Of a DNA stretch of 64,000 nt, positions 34,471 to 43,401 are shown in pieces. Position numbers and translations under genes: made by a program. Numbering within the stretch: the first letter of the stretch is position 1; the number at the start of each line of letters is the position of its first letter. The stretch lies in NCBI RefSeq assembly GCF_009939295.1, contig NZ_WVIC01000003.1, positions 1 through 64,000 of the forward strand. Direction: 5' to 3'. The notes under the pieces are model-generated. The model saw nothing but the letters and a program-made list of their open reading frames with translations, was not told where the DNA came from and made no database searches. The stretch comes from Petrachloros mirabilis ULC683. GTDB taxonomy: Bacteria; Cyanobacteriota; Cyanobacteriia; Thermosynechococcales; Thermosynechococcaceae.

Positions 34471-35244
34471 ATGGATGTTATTCCTGCTATTGACCTGCTT
34501 GGAGGATGCTGCGTGCGCCTCTATCAGGGAGACTACAACCAATCTGAAGTGTTTGCCGAAGACCCGGTCGTCATGGCTCAAACTTGGGCAGACGAGGGTG
34601 CTTCCTGGCTACACCTTGTGGATCTCGATGGGGCTAAAACGGGGCAGCCTGTCAACCTAGAGTCTATTGAGCGCATCGTTAAGGCTGTTGAGATCTCCAT
34701 TCAGGTGGGTGGTGGACTTCGAGATCGCCAGCGCGTCCAGCAACTCTTAGACCTAGGGGTGCAGCGGGTTATCTTAGGAACCGTTGCCATTGAACAACCC
34801 TCCCTGGTGGCGGAACTCTGCCAAGACTTCCCGGGGCAGGTGGTGGTTGGCATTGATGCCCGGGGTGGAAAGGTCGCCACCCGAGGCTGGCTAGAAACCT
34901 CAGAAATCAATGCGATCGATCTAGCCCAGCAAATGGAAACAGCCGGAGCGGCTGCGATTATTTATACTGACATCCAACGAGATGGGACTCTTCAAGGGCC
35001 GAACCTTGAGGCGTTGAAAGAGATGGCCGAGGTCATTTCTCTGCCTGTGATTGCTTCGGGGGGGGTCAGCTCTGTGGCTGATCTGCTCAATCTGTCGGGC
35101 TTAGCGTCTCATGGGGTAACTGGGGTGATTATTGGTCGAGCCCTATACACTGGCGATATTATGCTCAGAGAAGCGTTGCGAGCTGCCGGAATCAACCGTT
35201 GGCTAGATGTTCCCCCTGATTTAGACACCTCTACCTATGCTTGA
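34471..35244 (+). CDS. hisA: Phosphoribosylformimino-AICAR ribotide isomerase
   Basis: 257 residues from ATG 34471 ([12 protein letters not shown]); ATG 34462 and TTG 34459 are alternatives. Histidine biosynthesis, ProFAR to PRFAR. Catalytic Asp pair in [10 protein letters not shown] and near [16 protein letters not shown]; phosphate-binding loops GGGLRD and [20 protein letters not shown] is typical. A (beta/alpha)8 barrel of normal length. Stands alone, not in a his operon, as is usual in cyanobacteria. Confidence 0.96.
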   Translation: MDVIPAIDLLGGCCVRLYQGDYNQSEVFAEDPVVMAQTWADEGASWLHLVDLDGAKTGQPVNLESIERIVKAVEISIQVGGGLRDRQRVQQLLDLGVQRVILGTVAIEQPSLVAELCQDFPGQVVVGIDARGGKVATRGWLETSEINAIDLAQQMETAGAAAIIYTDIQRDGTLQGPNLEALKEMAEVISLPVIASGGVSSVADLLNLSGLASHGVTGVIIGRALYTGDIMLREALRAAGINRWLDVPPDLDTSTYA

Positions 35245-35276
35245 CCTTTTACTGGGGAAAATGCATCTTTACCACA

Positions 35277-35426
35277 GAGCTTGTTTGAGAAGTTGCTTAG
35301 ACCTTGCACTTGCCCCCCTAGCCCCCCAAAATTGGGGGGAAATGAGCAGAGTTTTTGGCTTTCTCCCCATTTGGGGGGGTCGAGGGGGGCTAATGCAGGG
35401 ATGAAAGAGGCTTTTCAGACGGCCTC
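35277..35426 (+). mobile_element. Family A MITE, copy 2
   Basis: 150 bp from GAGCTTGTTTGAGAAG to CTTTTCAGACGGCCTC. Flanks are ACA on the left (35274-35276) and TCA on the right (35427-35429), so the 3-bp target site is imperfect here. Lacks the GC-rich internal insert of copies 1 and 3. It lies just upstream of the YccF gene and adds a misleading open frame in front of it. Confidence 0.75.
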
Positions 35427-35484
35427 TCAGGGAGTCAGAATCGGCAAAAGCTTCACCCCACAACCAACAGAGGGCAGTCCTGAC

Positions 35485-35853
35485 ATGAGTTTACTCGGAA
35501 ACATTATCTGGTTGATTTTTGGAGGCTTGTTAACCGGTTTAGGTTACATTCTGGGGGGTCTACTTCTCTGCCTCACGATCATTGGGATTCCCTTTGGCTT
35601 GCAAGCCATGAAGCTGGGAATTGCGACGTTTACGCCCTTTGGCAAACGGGTGGTGTCTGATGCCAATGCCGATGGCCCATTGACCCTCGTCTTTAATATT
35701 ATTTGGATTGTGCTCTTTGGTTGGGAAATTGCGATCGCACATCTAATCTCGGCTCTGATTCTGGCAATTACCATCATCGGCCTTCCCTTTGCCATGCAAC
35801 ATCTGAAGCTACTGACCATTGCCTTTTTGCCTTTTGGGCATGATTTGCGTTAG
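35485..35853 (+). CDS. YccF domain membrane protein
   Basis: 122 residues from ATG 35485 (MSLLGNIIWLIFGG). The longer open frame to 35281 is translated family A repeat and was rejected. Two YccF repeats: GYILGGLLLCLTIIGIPFGL followed by FTPFG, and ALILAITIIGLPFAMQHLKL followed by FLPFG. About four membrane segments. YccF proteins are inner-membrane proteins of unknown function. Convergent with murI, 14 bp apart. Confidence 0.93.
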   Translation: MSLLGNIIWLIFGGLLTGLGYILGGLLLCLTIIGIPFGLQAMKLGIATFTPFGKRVVSDANADGPLTLVFNIIWIVLFGWEIAIAHLISALILAITIIGLPFAMQHLKLLTIAFLPFGHDLR

Positions 35854-35867
35854 CTGGCCCTCCCTCA

Positions 35868-36812
35868 CTACATCAAGACATTTTCTACAGACTCTTCCGG
35901 CACCTCCACCTCCACCGAGGGCAGCACCAGTGGGGCAACAGTGGGCAGAAAGCCCAGCCATCGCTGGGATAAGTGTGCAAAGTAAGCCGGATCGCCACTG
36001 ACATAAAACTGATTGGTGGGTCTGTGGAGATGGGTTTTTAAGTTCAAGAGTTCAAGTTCTTGGGCGGCTGCCCGGGCAATGTGAATCGCTGGGTTCACAT
36101 GATGAACAGAAGCGGGCAGCAAGGGGTGAATCACAGATTCTAGGTGGGGATAGTGGGTGCAGCCGTAGATTAAGGTGTCAATCTCATCTTCAATTAAGGG
36201 GGCAAGGCGCGATCGCACCGTCTCAAAGGTCTGGGGCTGCTCTATTTGGTTGGCCTCGATCAAGGGCACAAATTCTGGGCAGCCCACTTGATGCACATGC
36301 ACGGTGGGATTAATCTCTAGAATCGCCTGTTCATAGCTACCACTGGCGACCGTAGCTGGCGTAGCGATCACCCCAATACGCTGCCCCTGGCGCACAGCAG
36401 CCCGAGCCCCCGGTAAAATCACCCCCAAAATAGGTAGATCAAACTCAGAGCGCACAATATCCAGAGCCAGAGCCGAACTGGTATTACAGGCCATGATGGC
36501 CATCTTGACTGGGTAATGGGCCATCCAGGTGAGAATTTCGCGGGCAAAGGTGAGAATTTCAGCCTGCGATCGCGTCCCATAGGGCACCCGCGCCGTATCC
36601 CCAAAATACACAAAAGACTCTTGGGGCAACTGACGCTGTAGCGCTTTCAGCACCGTCAGCCCCCCCACACCACTGTCAAAGACCCCAATGGGCAAGTCTT
36701 GAGCAGAAAAAGAAGTTGTAATGGCCTGCCGACTGACCGCTAATCGAGATGGGAAATTGGCTGGCTCAGAGACTTTGGCAATTAAAGCTTTACCCATATG
36801 ACCTAACTGCAT
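35868..36812 (-). CDS. murI: Glutamate racemase
   Basis: 314 residues with a ~40-residue N-terminal extension of doubtful conservation (a start nearer LPIGVFDSGVGG is possible, but no good ATG is there). Provides D-glutamate for peptidoglycan. The two catalytic Cys are in MACNTSSA (about C109) and YGCTHYPHL (about C218). DSGVGGLTVL and YFGDTARVPYG are family signatures. Standard length apart from the N-terminus. Confidence 0.95.
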   Translation of the reverse strand: MQLGHMGKALIAKVSEPANFPSRLAVSRQAITTSFSAQDLPIGVFDSGVGGLTVLKALQRQLPQESFVYFGDTARVPYGTRSQAEILTFAREILTWMAHYPVKMAIMACNTSSALALDIVRSEFDLPILGVILPGARAAVRQGQRIGVIATPATVASGSYEQAILEINPTVHVHQVGCPEFVPLIEANQIEQPQTFETVRSRLAPLIEDEIDTLIYGCTHYPHLESVIHPLLPASVHHVNPAIHIARAAAQELELLNLKTHLHRPTNQFYVSGDPAYFAHLSQRWLGFLPTVAPLVLPSVEVEVPEESVENVLM

Positions 36813-36933
36813 CCGTTCACCTTACTCACACACTCTGAAAACGTATTATTGCCTATTTATTTGAAAAATTCTCCTGATTTTTCCATAAATTTTCAGTGAT
36901 CGAGATCATCAGTCCATAGACCCATGCCAGTGA

Positions 36934-37110
36934 GAGCTTGTTTGAGAAGTTGCTTAGACCTTGCACTTGCCCCCCTAGCCCCCCCTCGCGCAGCGTGCCC
37001 GAAGGGCGTAATTCTGGGGGGAAATGATCAGAGTTTTTGGCTTTCTCCCCCCAAAATTGGGGGGTTGGGGGGGCTAATGCAGGGATGAATGAGGCTTTTC
37101 AGACGGCCTC
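36934..37110 (+). mobile_element. Family A MITE, copy 3 (TSD TGA)
   Basis: 177 bp, nearly identical to copy 1 at 24249, including the GC-rich internal insert. Flanked by TGA on both sides (36931-36933 and 37111-37113), a clean 3-bp TNA duplication. It occupies most of the murI-EF-G intergenic region (36813-37207); the remaining AT-rich 120 bp should hold the murI promoter. Confidence 0.82.
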
Positions 37111-37207
37111 TGACGTTGTTATACCAAGTCCAGCTCAGGCGCTGTCGTTTTCCCACCGGTAGAACTCCACTTCTGACCTTGGATGAGGTTTGGCAATGAT
37201 CAATGGG

Positions 37208-39238
37208 TTAGGCTGTCTGCTCCAGTTGAGTTTGGGCTAGAACCCGCTCCGCAACTTTATCAGGAACTTCGCTCAGGTGAGCCTCTTCCCAATGAAAGAA
37301 GCCAACGCCCTGGGTTAAAGAGCGCAGTTCAATAATTAAATCCTGCATCTCTGCCATGGGTAAATAGGCGCTCACTTGATCCCAGCCCGGCCACTGGGCT
37401 TTGGGCTCATAGCCCAACACCTGCCCCCGACGATTGTTAATCAACCGCAACATATTGGCTGTAAATTCGGCAGGGGCAGAAAGGGTCACCCGCGCAATGG
37501 GTTCCAACAAAATCGGGTCACAATTGGGCAATCCCGACTGCATTGCGATGCGGGCAGCTTGCTTAAAGGCTTGTTCCGAGCTATCGACGTTGTGATAGGA
37601 CCCATTGGTGAGGGTCACCGCAATATCCACCACTGGAAAGCCCCACATGCCCTGATCTAGAAACTCCCGCACTCCAGTTTCTACACCAGGAATGTATTGC
37701 TTGGGGACAACTCCCCCCACAATGGTTTCCTTGAACTGAAATCCCTGGCCACGGGACTGGGGCTGAATGTCTAGGTAAACATCCCCAAATTGGCCATGCC
37801 CACCAGTTTGGTGCTTATATCGTCCGTGGCTGGTCGTAGATTTACGAATCGTTTCGCGGTAGGGAATGTGGGGGGTATGGGTTTTGATCGGCAGGTGATA
37901 CTTGCGCTCCAGACGATCGCAGGCCAGTTGCAGGTGAATATCTCCTTGTCCCCAAAGGATCATCTCATGGGTGCTGTCTCGATGTTCCCAGCGCAGACCC
38001 GGATCTTCGTCAAGGAGCTTTGCGATCGCACCACTGAGCTTCACCTCATCCTTGCGATCTCTAGCAGTAATCGCCTGAGCATAGACCGGCTCCACTTGCA
38101 ACGGACGGGGTAGAGTAGGGACTTGCTGGCCGTTGATCACAGCCAGAGTGTCTCCAGTTTGAATGCCCTCCAGTCGCCCCAGTGCCACAATCTGACCCGC
38201 ACGAGCTTCAGCCAAAGCCTCTTGCTGTTGACCCAACAGTTGATAAATGCCGCCGACCCGCACCTGATTAAGGCTGATCCCATCCGTGACAACCCCCTGC
38301 CAAACCCGCACCAAAGACAAGCGACCCCCTTGGGGCAGCAAATAGGTTTTCAACACCTGAGCCACCGGGGTCTCATTTTCAGAATCGAGTCCGCGCAGTT
38401 CAGCCGTGTGACTTGCATCAGGAGCCTCCTGAACCAGGGCATCCAGGAGCGGGCGAATCCCAAAACCCTGGTCAGCCACCCCTAAAAATACCGGCACAAT
38501 CAGATCAGCCCCCAAATCCTGCTTAAAATCTTGCAGCACCTCATCCTGAGGTGGATCAATGTCCTCCAGTAACTCTTCAAGCAAGTGATCATCAAACTCC
38601 GCCAAAATTTCGAGCATCGCCTCCCGGGCAGTCTGCTCCTGTTCTTGCAGCGACTCAGGGAGCGGAATGGGATCAGCAGGTGCCCCAGGATGATATTGAT
38701 AGGCGCGCTCCGAAATCAAGTCAATAAACCCTGTAAGCTGCTCCTGTTGCCGGATCGGGTATTGCTGCATCACCAGGGGACGACTTGACACCTGTTGCAG
38801 CGCACTTAGCACATCATTGAAGTCAGAACTGGCTCGATCCATTTTGTTCATAAAGACCAAGTGGGGAATTTCCCACTCATCTAGTATTTGGAACATCGGA
38901 GCCAGAGTCAAAACCTTTTGGGGTTCTGGCTCACAGACCACCACAGCCGCATCTACCCCCACTAAGGCATTCAAGGTTTCTTGAATCAACTCCACAGAAC
39001 CGGGGCAATCTAAAAAGGTAAAAGAAAGGCCGCCATATTCAGTTCTGGCAGCCGTGACTTCGGTACTCATCTGGCGATCGCGAGCTTCTGCTGTAGCATC
39101 CCCTACAGTATTGCGGTCTTTCACCGCACCCTTTCGGGTAGTCGCACCCGTTACGTAGAGTAAACTTTCTAGGAGTGTCGTTTTACCACTGGAGTAAGGC
39201 CCCACGATAGCAATATTCCGAAACTGGCTCATAGTCAC
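37208..39238 (-). CDS. Elongation factor G-like GTPase (EF-G paralogue)
   Basis: 676 residues. G1 is GPYSSGKTTLLE (not the AHIDAGKTT of true EF-G), G3 DCPG, G4 NKMD. All five EF-G domains seem present: domain II about 290-380, domain IV with RETIRKSTTSHGRYKHQTGGHGQ, and C-terminal AEFTANMLRLINNRRGQVLGYE. The altered G1 loop and divergent length mark it as an EF-G-like paralogue, not the main translocase. Its first 78 bp are duplicated at 40562-40639. Divergent from a TPR gene remnant. Confidence 0.9.
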   Translation of the reverse strand: MTMSQFRNIAIVGPYSSGKTTLLESLLYVTGATTRKGAVKDRNTVGDATAEARDRQMSTEVTAARTEYGGLSFTFLDCPGSVELIQETLNALVGVDAAVVVCEPEPQKVLTLAPMFQILDEWEIPHLVFMNKMDRASSDFNDVLSALQQVSSRPLVMQQYPIRQQEQLTGFIDLISERAYQYHPGAPADPIPLPESLQEQEQTAREAMLEILAEFDDHLLEELLEDIDPPQDEVLQDFKQDLGADLIVPVFLGVADQGFGIRPLLDALVQEAPDASHTAELRGLDSENETPVAQVLKTYLLPQGGRLSLVRVWQGVVTDGISLNQVRVGGIYQLLGQQQEALAEARAGQIVALGRLEGIQTGDTLAVINGQQVPTLPRPLQVEPVYAQAITARDRKDEVKLSGAIAKLLDEDPGLRWEHRDSTHEMILWGQGDIHLQLACDRLERKYHLPIKTHTPHIPYRETIRKSTTSHGRYKHQTGGHGQFGDVYLDIQPQSRGQGFQFKETIVGGVVPKQYIPGVETGVREFLDQGMWGFPVVDIAVTLTNGSYHNVDSSEQAFKQAARIAMQSGLPNCDPILLEPIARVTLSAPAEFTANMLRLINNRRGQVLGYEPKAQWPGWDQVSAYLPMAEMQDLIIELRSLTQGVGFFHWEEAHLSEVPDKVAERVLAQTQLEQTA

Positions 39239-39609
39239 GTCTCCAATACAATCGATGTTATGCCAACATCAAGGCGCTCGGAACTTCAACCACTCCCTGG
39301 GCGTCACAAAAGCCTTGACTCTGTGTGGGCTACTCTCTGTTTAGCCCATCTCTCGATTGAATCGAGCAAAATTGCCACTTCTCTTAAGGCAAACGTTAAC
39401 AAGCGTCAAGGAAGTTAACTTTTTCTGAACAGGAGTTTTTCGTGCGTAATGTTGATTGGCTTCGTCCCCGTTTATTTTTACTGAGCCTGGCTCTGTTGAT
39501 TCCGCTGGCAACGCTGGGGCTGCCTCACCCATCTGTAGCGGAAGACAACTGGCAGTTGTATGAATTGTTCCAAGAGGGGAAGCAACGGGTAGATGCCAAA
39601 GACTTCTCA
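39161..39609. repeat. 449-bp direct duplication, left copy
   Basis: Matches 40562-41010 at a constant offset of 1401 bp, with about two mismatches (both near the left end, inside the EF-G gene). It covers the first 78 bp of the EF-G gene, the shared promoter region, and the first 168 bp of the TPR gene. Its right edge is exactly the left edge of family A copy 4. Confidence 0.93.
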
Positions 39610-39621
39610 AAGGCCGTCTGA
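39442..39621 (+). pseudogene. Truncated 5' copy of the TPR protein gene
   Basis: Begins at a GTG with AGGAG 6 nt upstream, identical to the intact gene at 40843, and encodes the signal peptide and start of the mature protein. At 39610 it runs into family A repeat copy 4 and stops within 4 codons (59 codons in all). It retains promoter and ribosome site, so a short exported peptide could still be made. Confidence 0.88.
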
Positions 39622-39781
39622 AAAGCCTCATTCATTCCTGCAGTCCCCCCACCCCCCTCGCCCTGCGGGCACGCTGGGCGTAATTTTGGGGGGAGAAAGC
39701 CAAAAATTCTGATCATTTCCCCCCAGAATTGGGGGGTTAGGGGGGCAAGTGCAAGGTCTAAGCAACTTCTCAAACAAGCTC
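39610..39781 (-). mobile_element. Family A MITE, copy 4 (inverted)
   Basis: About 172 bp in the opposite orientation to copies 1-3: AAGGCCGTCTGAAAAG at the left, CAACTTCTCAAACAAGCTC at the right. Left flank TCA, right flank TAA, so no clean target duplication. The sequence to its right is not the continuation of the TPR gene it interrupts. It therefore marks a rearrangement junction, not a simple insertion. Confidence 0.78.
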
Positions 39782-39936
39782 TAAGCAGGCTCATTATGGC
39801 TTGATTTATAACCTAACGATAGGCTGCTTCAGATCCTCTTGGTGGTGCAGAAAACCCCTAAAACCCTTGTAATGGAAAGATTACCAAAAAACATCGTTTA
39901 TTGAGAACCAGGCTGATACTCAACGTAGATTGCAAA

Positions 39937-40269
39937 TTAAAGCTTGTCAACGGGAAAGAAAACGACTTTACCCAAAATGCCAAGGAGCGCAGTTGCCAGT
40001 ATTGCCACTAAACCCCAAAAACGAGTCTCTTGGCCGTTGCTTCGTTGCTCAAAGGAGTCAACCCGTTTATTCAAGGATTTGTCTAGGCCACTGATTTGTT
40101 GGGTAAGGCCATTGAAACGCTGGTCGATGCTATTGAAGCGCTCATCTGTTTTAGCTTGAAAAGTTCGTGTTTCAAGCTTTAGTTCTTGAACGCTGCCATC
40201 TAGATGCTCTACCATGCTGGTGATCTTATCTAGCCGTTGAAGAATTTCAGTGTCTGTGACTTGAGCCAT
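39937..40269 (-). CDS. Small coiled-coil protein with C-terminal membrane anchor
   Basis: About 110 residues from the ATG at 40267-40269, 6 nt after an AGGAGG; a second ATG directly upstream is too close to it. Long heptad-like helix (ILQRLDKITSMVEHLDG, RFNSIDQRFNGLTQQI) and a C-terminal hydrophobic segment (VAILATALLGILGKVVFF). Such small proteins are common near mobile DNA in cyanobacteria; function unknown. It lies in the ~950-bp cassette between a family A and a family B repeat. Confidence 0.75.
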   Translation of the reverse strand: MAQVTDTEILQRLDKITSMVEHLDGSVQELKLETRTFQAKTDERFNSIDQRFNGLTQQISGLDKSLNKRVDSFEQRSNGQETRFWGLVAILATALLGILGKVVFFPVDKL

Positions 40270-40455
40270 CATTTGCCTCCTTTTCTCTATGTTAGGAAGC
40301 AAGATGAATTCACGCAATCGTTATCCACCCAATTATCAGCGGATTGGGCAGGGCGATCGCCCTGCCCAAAGCGGTACTTTAGCTGCTGCGTGTCTATGCG
40401 AATGCTGAAATGCCCAGTTGAGTGTTCCCACAATTCAGTTAAATAGAAAACTCAA

Positions 40456-40563
40456 TATAGCGGTTCTCGCCTAAGTGAGGTACGGCGTGTGGGGGTTCCA
40501 CCCCCACGCAGGGGGCACTGCCCCCTGCACCCCATGTACTCCATTGATCTGTAAACCGCTATA
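40456..40563. mobile_element. Family B repeat, copy 3
   Basis: 108 bp, TATAGCGGTTCTCGCC to GTAAACCGCTATA, almost identical to copy 1 at 13449. Its right-hand TA (40562-40563) coincides exactly with the start of the right copy of the 449-bp duplication. Confidence 0.85.
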
Positions 40564-41010
40564 AACTTTCTAGGAGTGTGGTTTTGCCACTGGAGTAAGG
40601 CCCCACGATAGCAATATTCCGAAACTGGCTCATAGTCACGTCTCCAATACAATCGATGTTATGCCAACATCAAGGCGCTCGGAACTTCAACCACTCCCTG
40701 GGCGTCACAAAAGCCTTGACTCTGTGTGGGCTACTCTCTGTTTAGCCCATCTCTCGATTGAATCGAGCAAAATTGCCACTTCTCTTAAGGCAAACGTTAA
40801 CAAGCGTCAAGGAAGTTAACTTTTTCTGAACAGGAGTTTTTCGTGCGTAATGTTGATTGGCTTCGTCCCCGTTTATTTTTACTGAGCCTGGCTCTGTTGA
40901 TTCCGCTGGCAACGCTGGGGCTGCCTCACCCATCTGTAGCGGAAGACAACTGGCAGTTGTATGAATTGTTCCAAGAGGGGAAGCAACGGGTAGATGCCAA
41001 AGACTTCTCA
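40562..41010. repeat. 449-bp direct duplication, right copy
   Basis: Right copy of 39161-39609. Contains the first 78 bp of the EF-G gene (no gene attached here), the divergent promoter region and the start of the intact TPR gene. Begins at the end of family B copy 3. Confidence 0.93.
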
Positions 41011-41937
41011 GGAGCATTAGAAATCTATCGCCGTGCGGCGACTGTGGATAGCCGCAATCCTCGAATTTATTCAGCGATTGGCTATATCAAAGCGCAGCAG
41101 GGAGAGCACGAAGAAGCTGTGCAAGCCTATCGTCAGGCCATTAGCCTAGACAACCGCAATGCCAATTTCTACTACGCCTTAGGCTACAGCCTAGGAAACC
41201 TTGGCAATTTCAATGGGGCGGTAGCCGCCTACCAAGAGGCTGTGCGGATTGATCCGCGAAATTTGATGGCCTATCAAGGCTTGGGAGTCTCTCTCATGCG
41301 GATGAGAAACTACCCAGAAGCTCTGCGAGCCTATCGTCGCATTATCGAGTTAGATCCTAAAAATGGGGGAGCATATGAGTCTATTGGCCTGATGCTGCTA
41401 GAGCAGCGCCAGGTTAGAGAAGCCATTGAAGCCCTAAAGCAAGCTGCCGAACTGGCTCCGCGTAATGCCTCCATTCAAGCCAGTCTGGGTGCGGCCTACT
41501 TAAGCCAAGGAGACGTACCTGGGGCGCAAGCTGCCCTCAATGAAGCCATTCGTCTAGATCCGCGCAATCCTAAAATCAACATCCAAGTGGGCGAGATGCT
41601 CAAAAGCCAAGGAGACAATGAAGGAGCCTTGGTCTCGTTTCGGCGTGCCGCCTCCATTGACTCCAAAATGGCTGATGCCCATGTCGGAGTTGGCTCGGTG
41701 CTCTTAGCCCAAGGTAAAAGCTTAGAAGCTCTAGTGGCCTATCGGCAGGCCACCCAAGCCGACGCTCGCAATCCAGATGGGTACTTTGGCCTGGGTCAGG
41801 CGCTCAAAGCCAGAGGGCGAATGGAAGAAGCCATTGCTGAGTTTACAACTGCAATTCGCCTTTATCAGGGACAAGGCCGCATGGATGAAGCTCGCCAGGT
41901 TAATCTGGCGCTTCAAGAGTTAAGACAGAACTTGTAG
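40843..41937 (+). CDS. Exported tetratricopeptide-repeat protein
   Basis: 364 residues from GTG 40843, with AGGAG 6 nt upstream. A signal peptide (LFLLSLALLIPLATLG, cleavage near SVAED) is followed by about nine TPR units (e.g. AIGYIKAQQGEHEEAVQAYR, ALGYSLGNLGNFNGAVAAYQ) filling nearly the whole protein. Likely a periplasmic or lumenal scaffold for protein-protein contacts. The promoter and first 56 codons are duplicated upstream. Apparently paired divergently with the EF-G paralogue before the rearrangement. Confidence 0.92.
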   Translation: MRNVDWLRPRLFLLSLALLIPLATLGLPHPSVAEDNWQLYELFQEGKQRVDAKDFSGALEIYRRAATVDSRNPRIYSAIGYIKAQQGEHEEAVQAYRQAISLDNRNANFYYALGYSLGNLGNFNGAVAAYQEAVRIDPRNLMAYQGLGVSLMRMRNYPEALRAYRRIIELDPKNGGAYESIGLMLLEQRQVREAIEALKQAAELAPRNASIQASLGAAYLSQGDVPGAQAALNEAIRLDPRNPKINIQVGEMLKSQGDNEGALVSFRRAASIDSKMADAHVGVGSVLLAQGKSLEALVAYRQATQADARNPDGYFGLGQALKARGRMEEAIAEFTTAIRLYQGQGRMDEARQVNLALQELRQNL

Positions 41938-42017
41938 CAGTTGAGCTGCTCCTTGATGTTGACCCCAGTGCCTCGGAGTTCAATGAGTGTACGAAAAAAA
42001 GTGCGGGATCTTGATTA

Positions 42018-42160
42018 TTTAAAAGGCTGTCTTTAAAGCCTTCCCATGCTCTACATTTGCCCCCCAAACTCCCCATTCTGGGGGGCTTTAATCACTCTTA
42101 AGTCCCCCAGAATGGGGGATTAGGGGGCGGGTGCAAAGTCTATGAGTTTAAAAATCATTT
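42018..42160. repeat. Diverged inverted-repeat element related to family A
   Basis: About 140 bp with AAAAGGCTGTCTTTAAA near the left end and AGTTTAAAAATCATTT near the right. Two inner palindromic arms CCCCATTCTGGGGGG and CCCCCAGAATGGGGGA (about 42071-42117). The layout (terminal repeats plus C-rich/G-rich core) is that of family A, but the ends have diverged. Together with the next element it fills the 41938-42285 gap. Confidence 0.5.
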
Positions 42161-42168
42161 AGGATCGC

Positions 42169-42266
42169 TATACAGCGGCTCTCGCTGGCATGAGGTACTT
42201 AGGGAAGCCTGTAACGCTTATATAGTAAGAGCTTTGCTTTACTTCATCCGATCAGGAACCGCTATA
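42169..42266. repeat. Diverged family B element
   Basis: About 98 bp between TATACAGCGGCTCTCG and GGAACCGCTATA, the same terminal motifs as family B, but with a different interior (an internal TATAGTAAGAGCTTTGC segment). Directly precedes the ribosome site of the Uma2 gene, so it may form part of its leader. Confidence 0.55.
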
Positions 42267-42285
42267 AATACCCAGGAGGTCGCCC

Positions 42286-43065
42286 ATGGTAGCAATTGCT
42301 CCTCACATTCAAGCCACCCCATTGATTTTGGAGGGAGTAACCTGGCCAACCTTTCAAGCTCTGATTGCCGAATTGACAGTAGATCCGCCCTATCAGATTA
42401 CCTATGGTCTGGGGCAACTCCAAATCGAGGACAGGCAACCTCAGGGTGCAACTGAAAACAGCTCCCTCACGCTGCATGGCCTGAGTTGGTCAACGTTTAA
42501 GCGCCTCATAGAAGAGGTGGGCGATCATCGTACTTGGAGAATAACTTATGTTCCAGGAGCCCTCGAAGTTCGGATGCCGCTAGAGGAACATGAAGAGCCT
42601 AAACGCTTACTTGAAGACTTTGTTACCACCATGGTGGATGAATTGGGCATCGAATTAAGAAGTTTAGGGTCGCTCACTTTAGAACGAGCTGAGTTATCCC
42701 GTGCAGTTGAGCCTGACTCTTGCTTTTATATCCAAAATGAATTGCGCGTCAGGGGGCGCAAAATCCATTTGCCAGAGGATCCTCCCCCAGACCTGGTGAT
42801 TGAGTCAGACTACACCCATTCTTCGCTCAACAGACTTGGTATTTATGCCATGTTGGGGGTTCCTGAGCTGTGGCGCTACTCTCAAAAAACGTTTCAGGTG
42901 TACCTACTGGTGGAAGGCCAATATCAATTGAGTGATCAAAGCTTGGCTTTTCCCTGCTTACCTGTGGCCTCGATTCCTGAGTTGATTGAGCAGAGTAAGG
43001 TGATTGGCCAGCGGGCAACCGTTCGCCTATTTCAAGACCGCATTCGAGCCTGGATCACTCGCTAA
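42286..43065 (+). CDS. Uma2 family endonuclease-like protein
   Basis: 259 residues with AGGAGG before ATG 42286. The Uma2 (DUF820) domain, a PD-(D/E)XK fold, covers about 65-235: TWRITYVPGALEVRMP, PDSCFYIQNE, PPDLVIESDYTHSSLNRLGIYAMLGVPELWRY. An additional N-terminal stretch (residues 13-50, LEGVTWPTFQALIAEL) resembles part of the same fold, suggesting internal partial duplication. These proteins are abundant in cyanobacteria and are presumed nucleases of unknown role. Confidence 0.9.
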   Translation: MVAIAPHIQATPLILEGVTWPTFQALIAELTVDPPYQITYGLGQLQIEDRQPQGATENSSLTLHGLSWSTFKRLIEEVGDHRTWRITYVPGALEVRMPLEEHEEPKRLLEDFVTTMVDELGIELRSLGSLTLERAELSRAVEPDSCFYIQNELRVRGRKIHLPEDPPPDLVIESDYTHSSLNRLGIYAMLGVPELWRYSQKTFQVYLLVEGQYQLSDQSLAFPCLPVASIPELIEQSKVIGQRATVRLFQDRIRAWITR

Positions 43066-43364
43066 ATCCGGCTGCGAATGGTAAACGAATAGTCGCCACC
43101 CGGCTCAAGCTGATAGTCTCGCTGCTCTAAGAAGCGCCCCAAAGGTTCCTGAATCAAGGCTCGACCTTGGGAGGGGAAGACCTGAAGCAACCCCTGCTTG
43201 AAAAACCATTGAAACTGCCATGTATAGGTACTGGCGGCGACTTCGCCCTCAATATGGCCTTGATACCAACATTGGCGGGTAATTCGCACATGGGCAGTAG
43301 TATGGGGCAGAGATCGAGAACTCACAACACCAGGCTGACTCGGTGGATTTGCAATTATGCCCAT
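43062..43364 (-). CDS. DUF3146 family protein
   Basis: 100 residues at most; a GTG at 43323-43325 could be the real start (about 87 residues). The stretch TTAHVRITRQCWYQGHIEGE followed by WQFQWFFKQGLL, SQGRALIQEPLGRFLEQRDY and LEPGGDYSFTIRSRI matches what I recall of the cyanobacterial DUF3146 family. No known function. Convergent with the Uma2 gene (4-bp overlap). Confidence 0.85.
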   Translation of the reverse strand: MGIIANPPSQPGVVSSRSLPHTTAHVRITRQCWYQGHIEGEVAASTYTWQFQWFFKQGLLQVFPSQGRALIQEPLGRFLEQRDYQLEPGGDYSFTIRSRI

Positions 43365-43401
43365 TATGAACAGGTCAATGGGCGTTGTCTACCAAAGCAA
43401 C

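Noticed and set aside
35281-35484. Upstream open extension of the YccF gene (68 extra codons)
   Set aside because: The extension is translated family A repeat, rich in Pro and Gly, and the YccF family begins at the ATG at 35485.
24249-39781. The 10-mer GCCGTCTGAA (identical to the neisserial DNA uptake word) in every family A element
   Set aside because: It is part of the terminal inverted repeat and occurs nowhere else noticed here; this is a chance match, not an uptake signal in a cyanobacterium.
40562-40639. Second start of the EF-G paralogue
   Set aside because: Only the first 26 codons are present as part of the duplicated block; no GTPase gene is attached.
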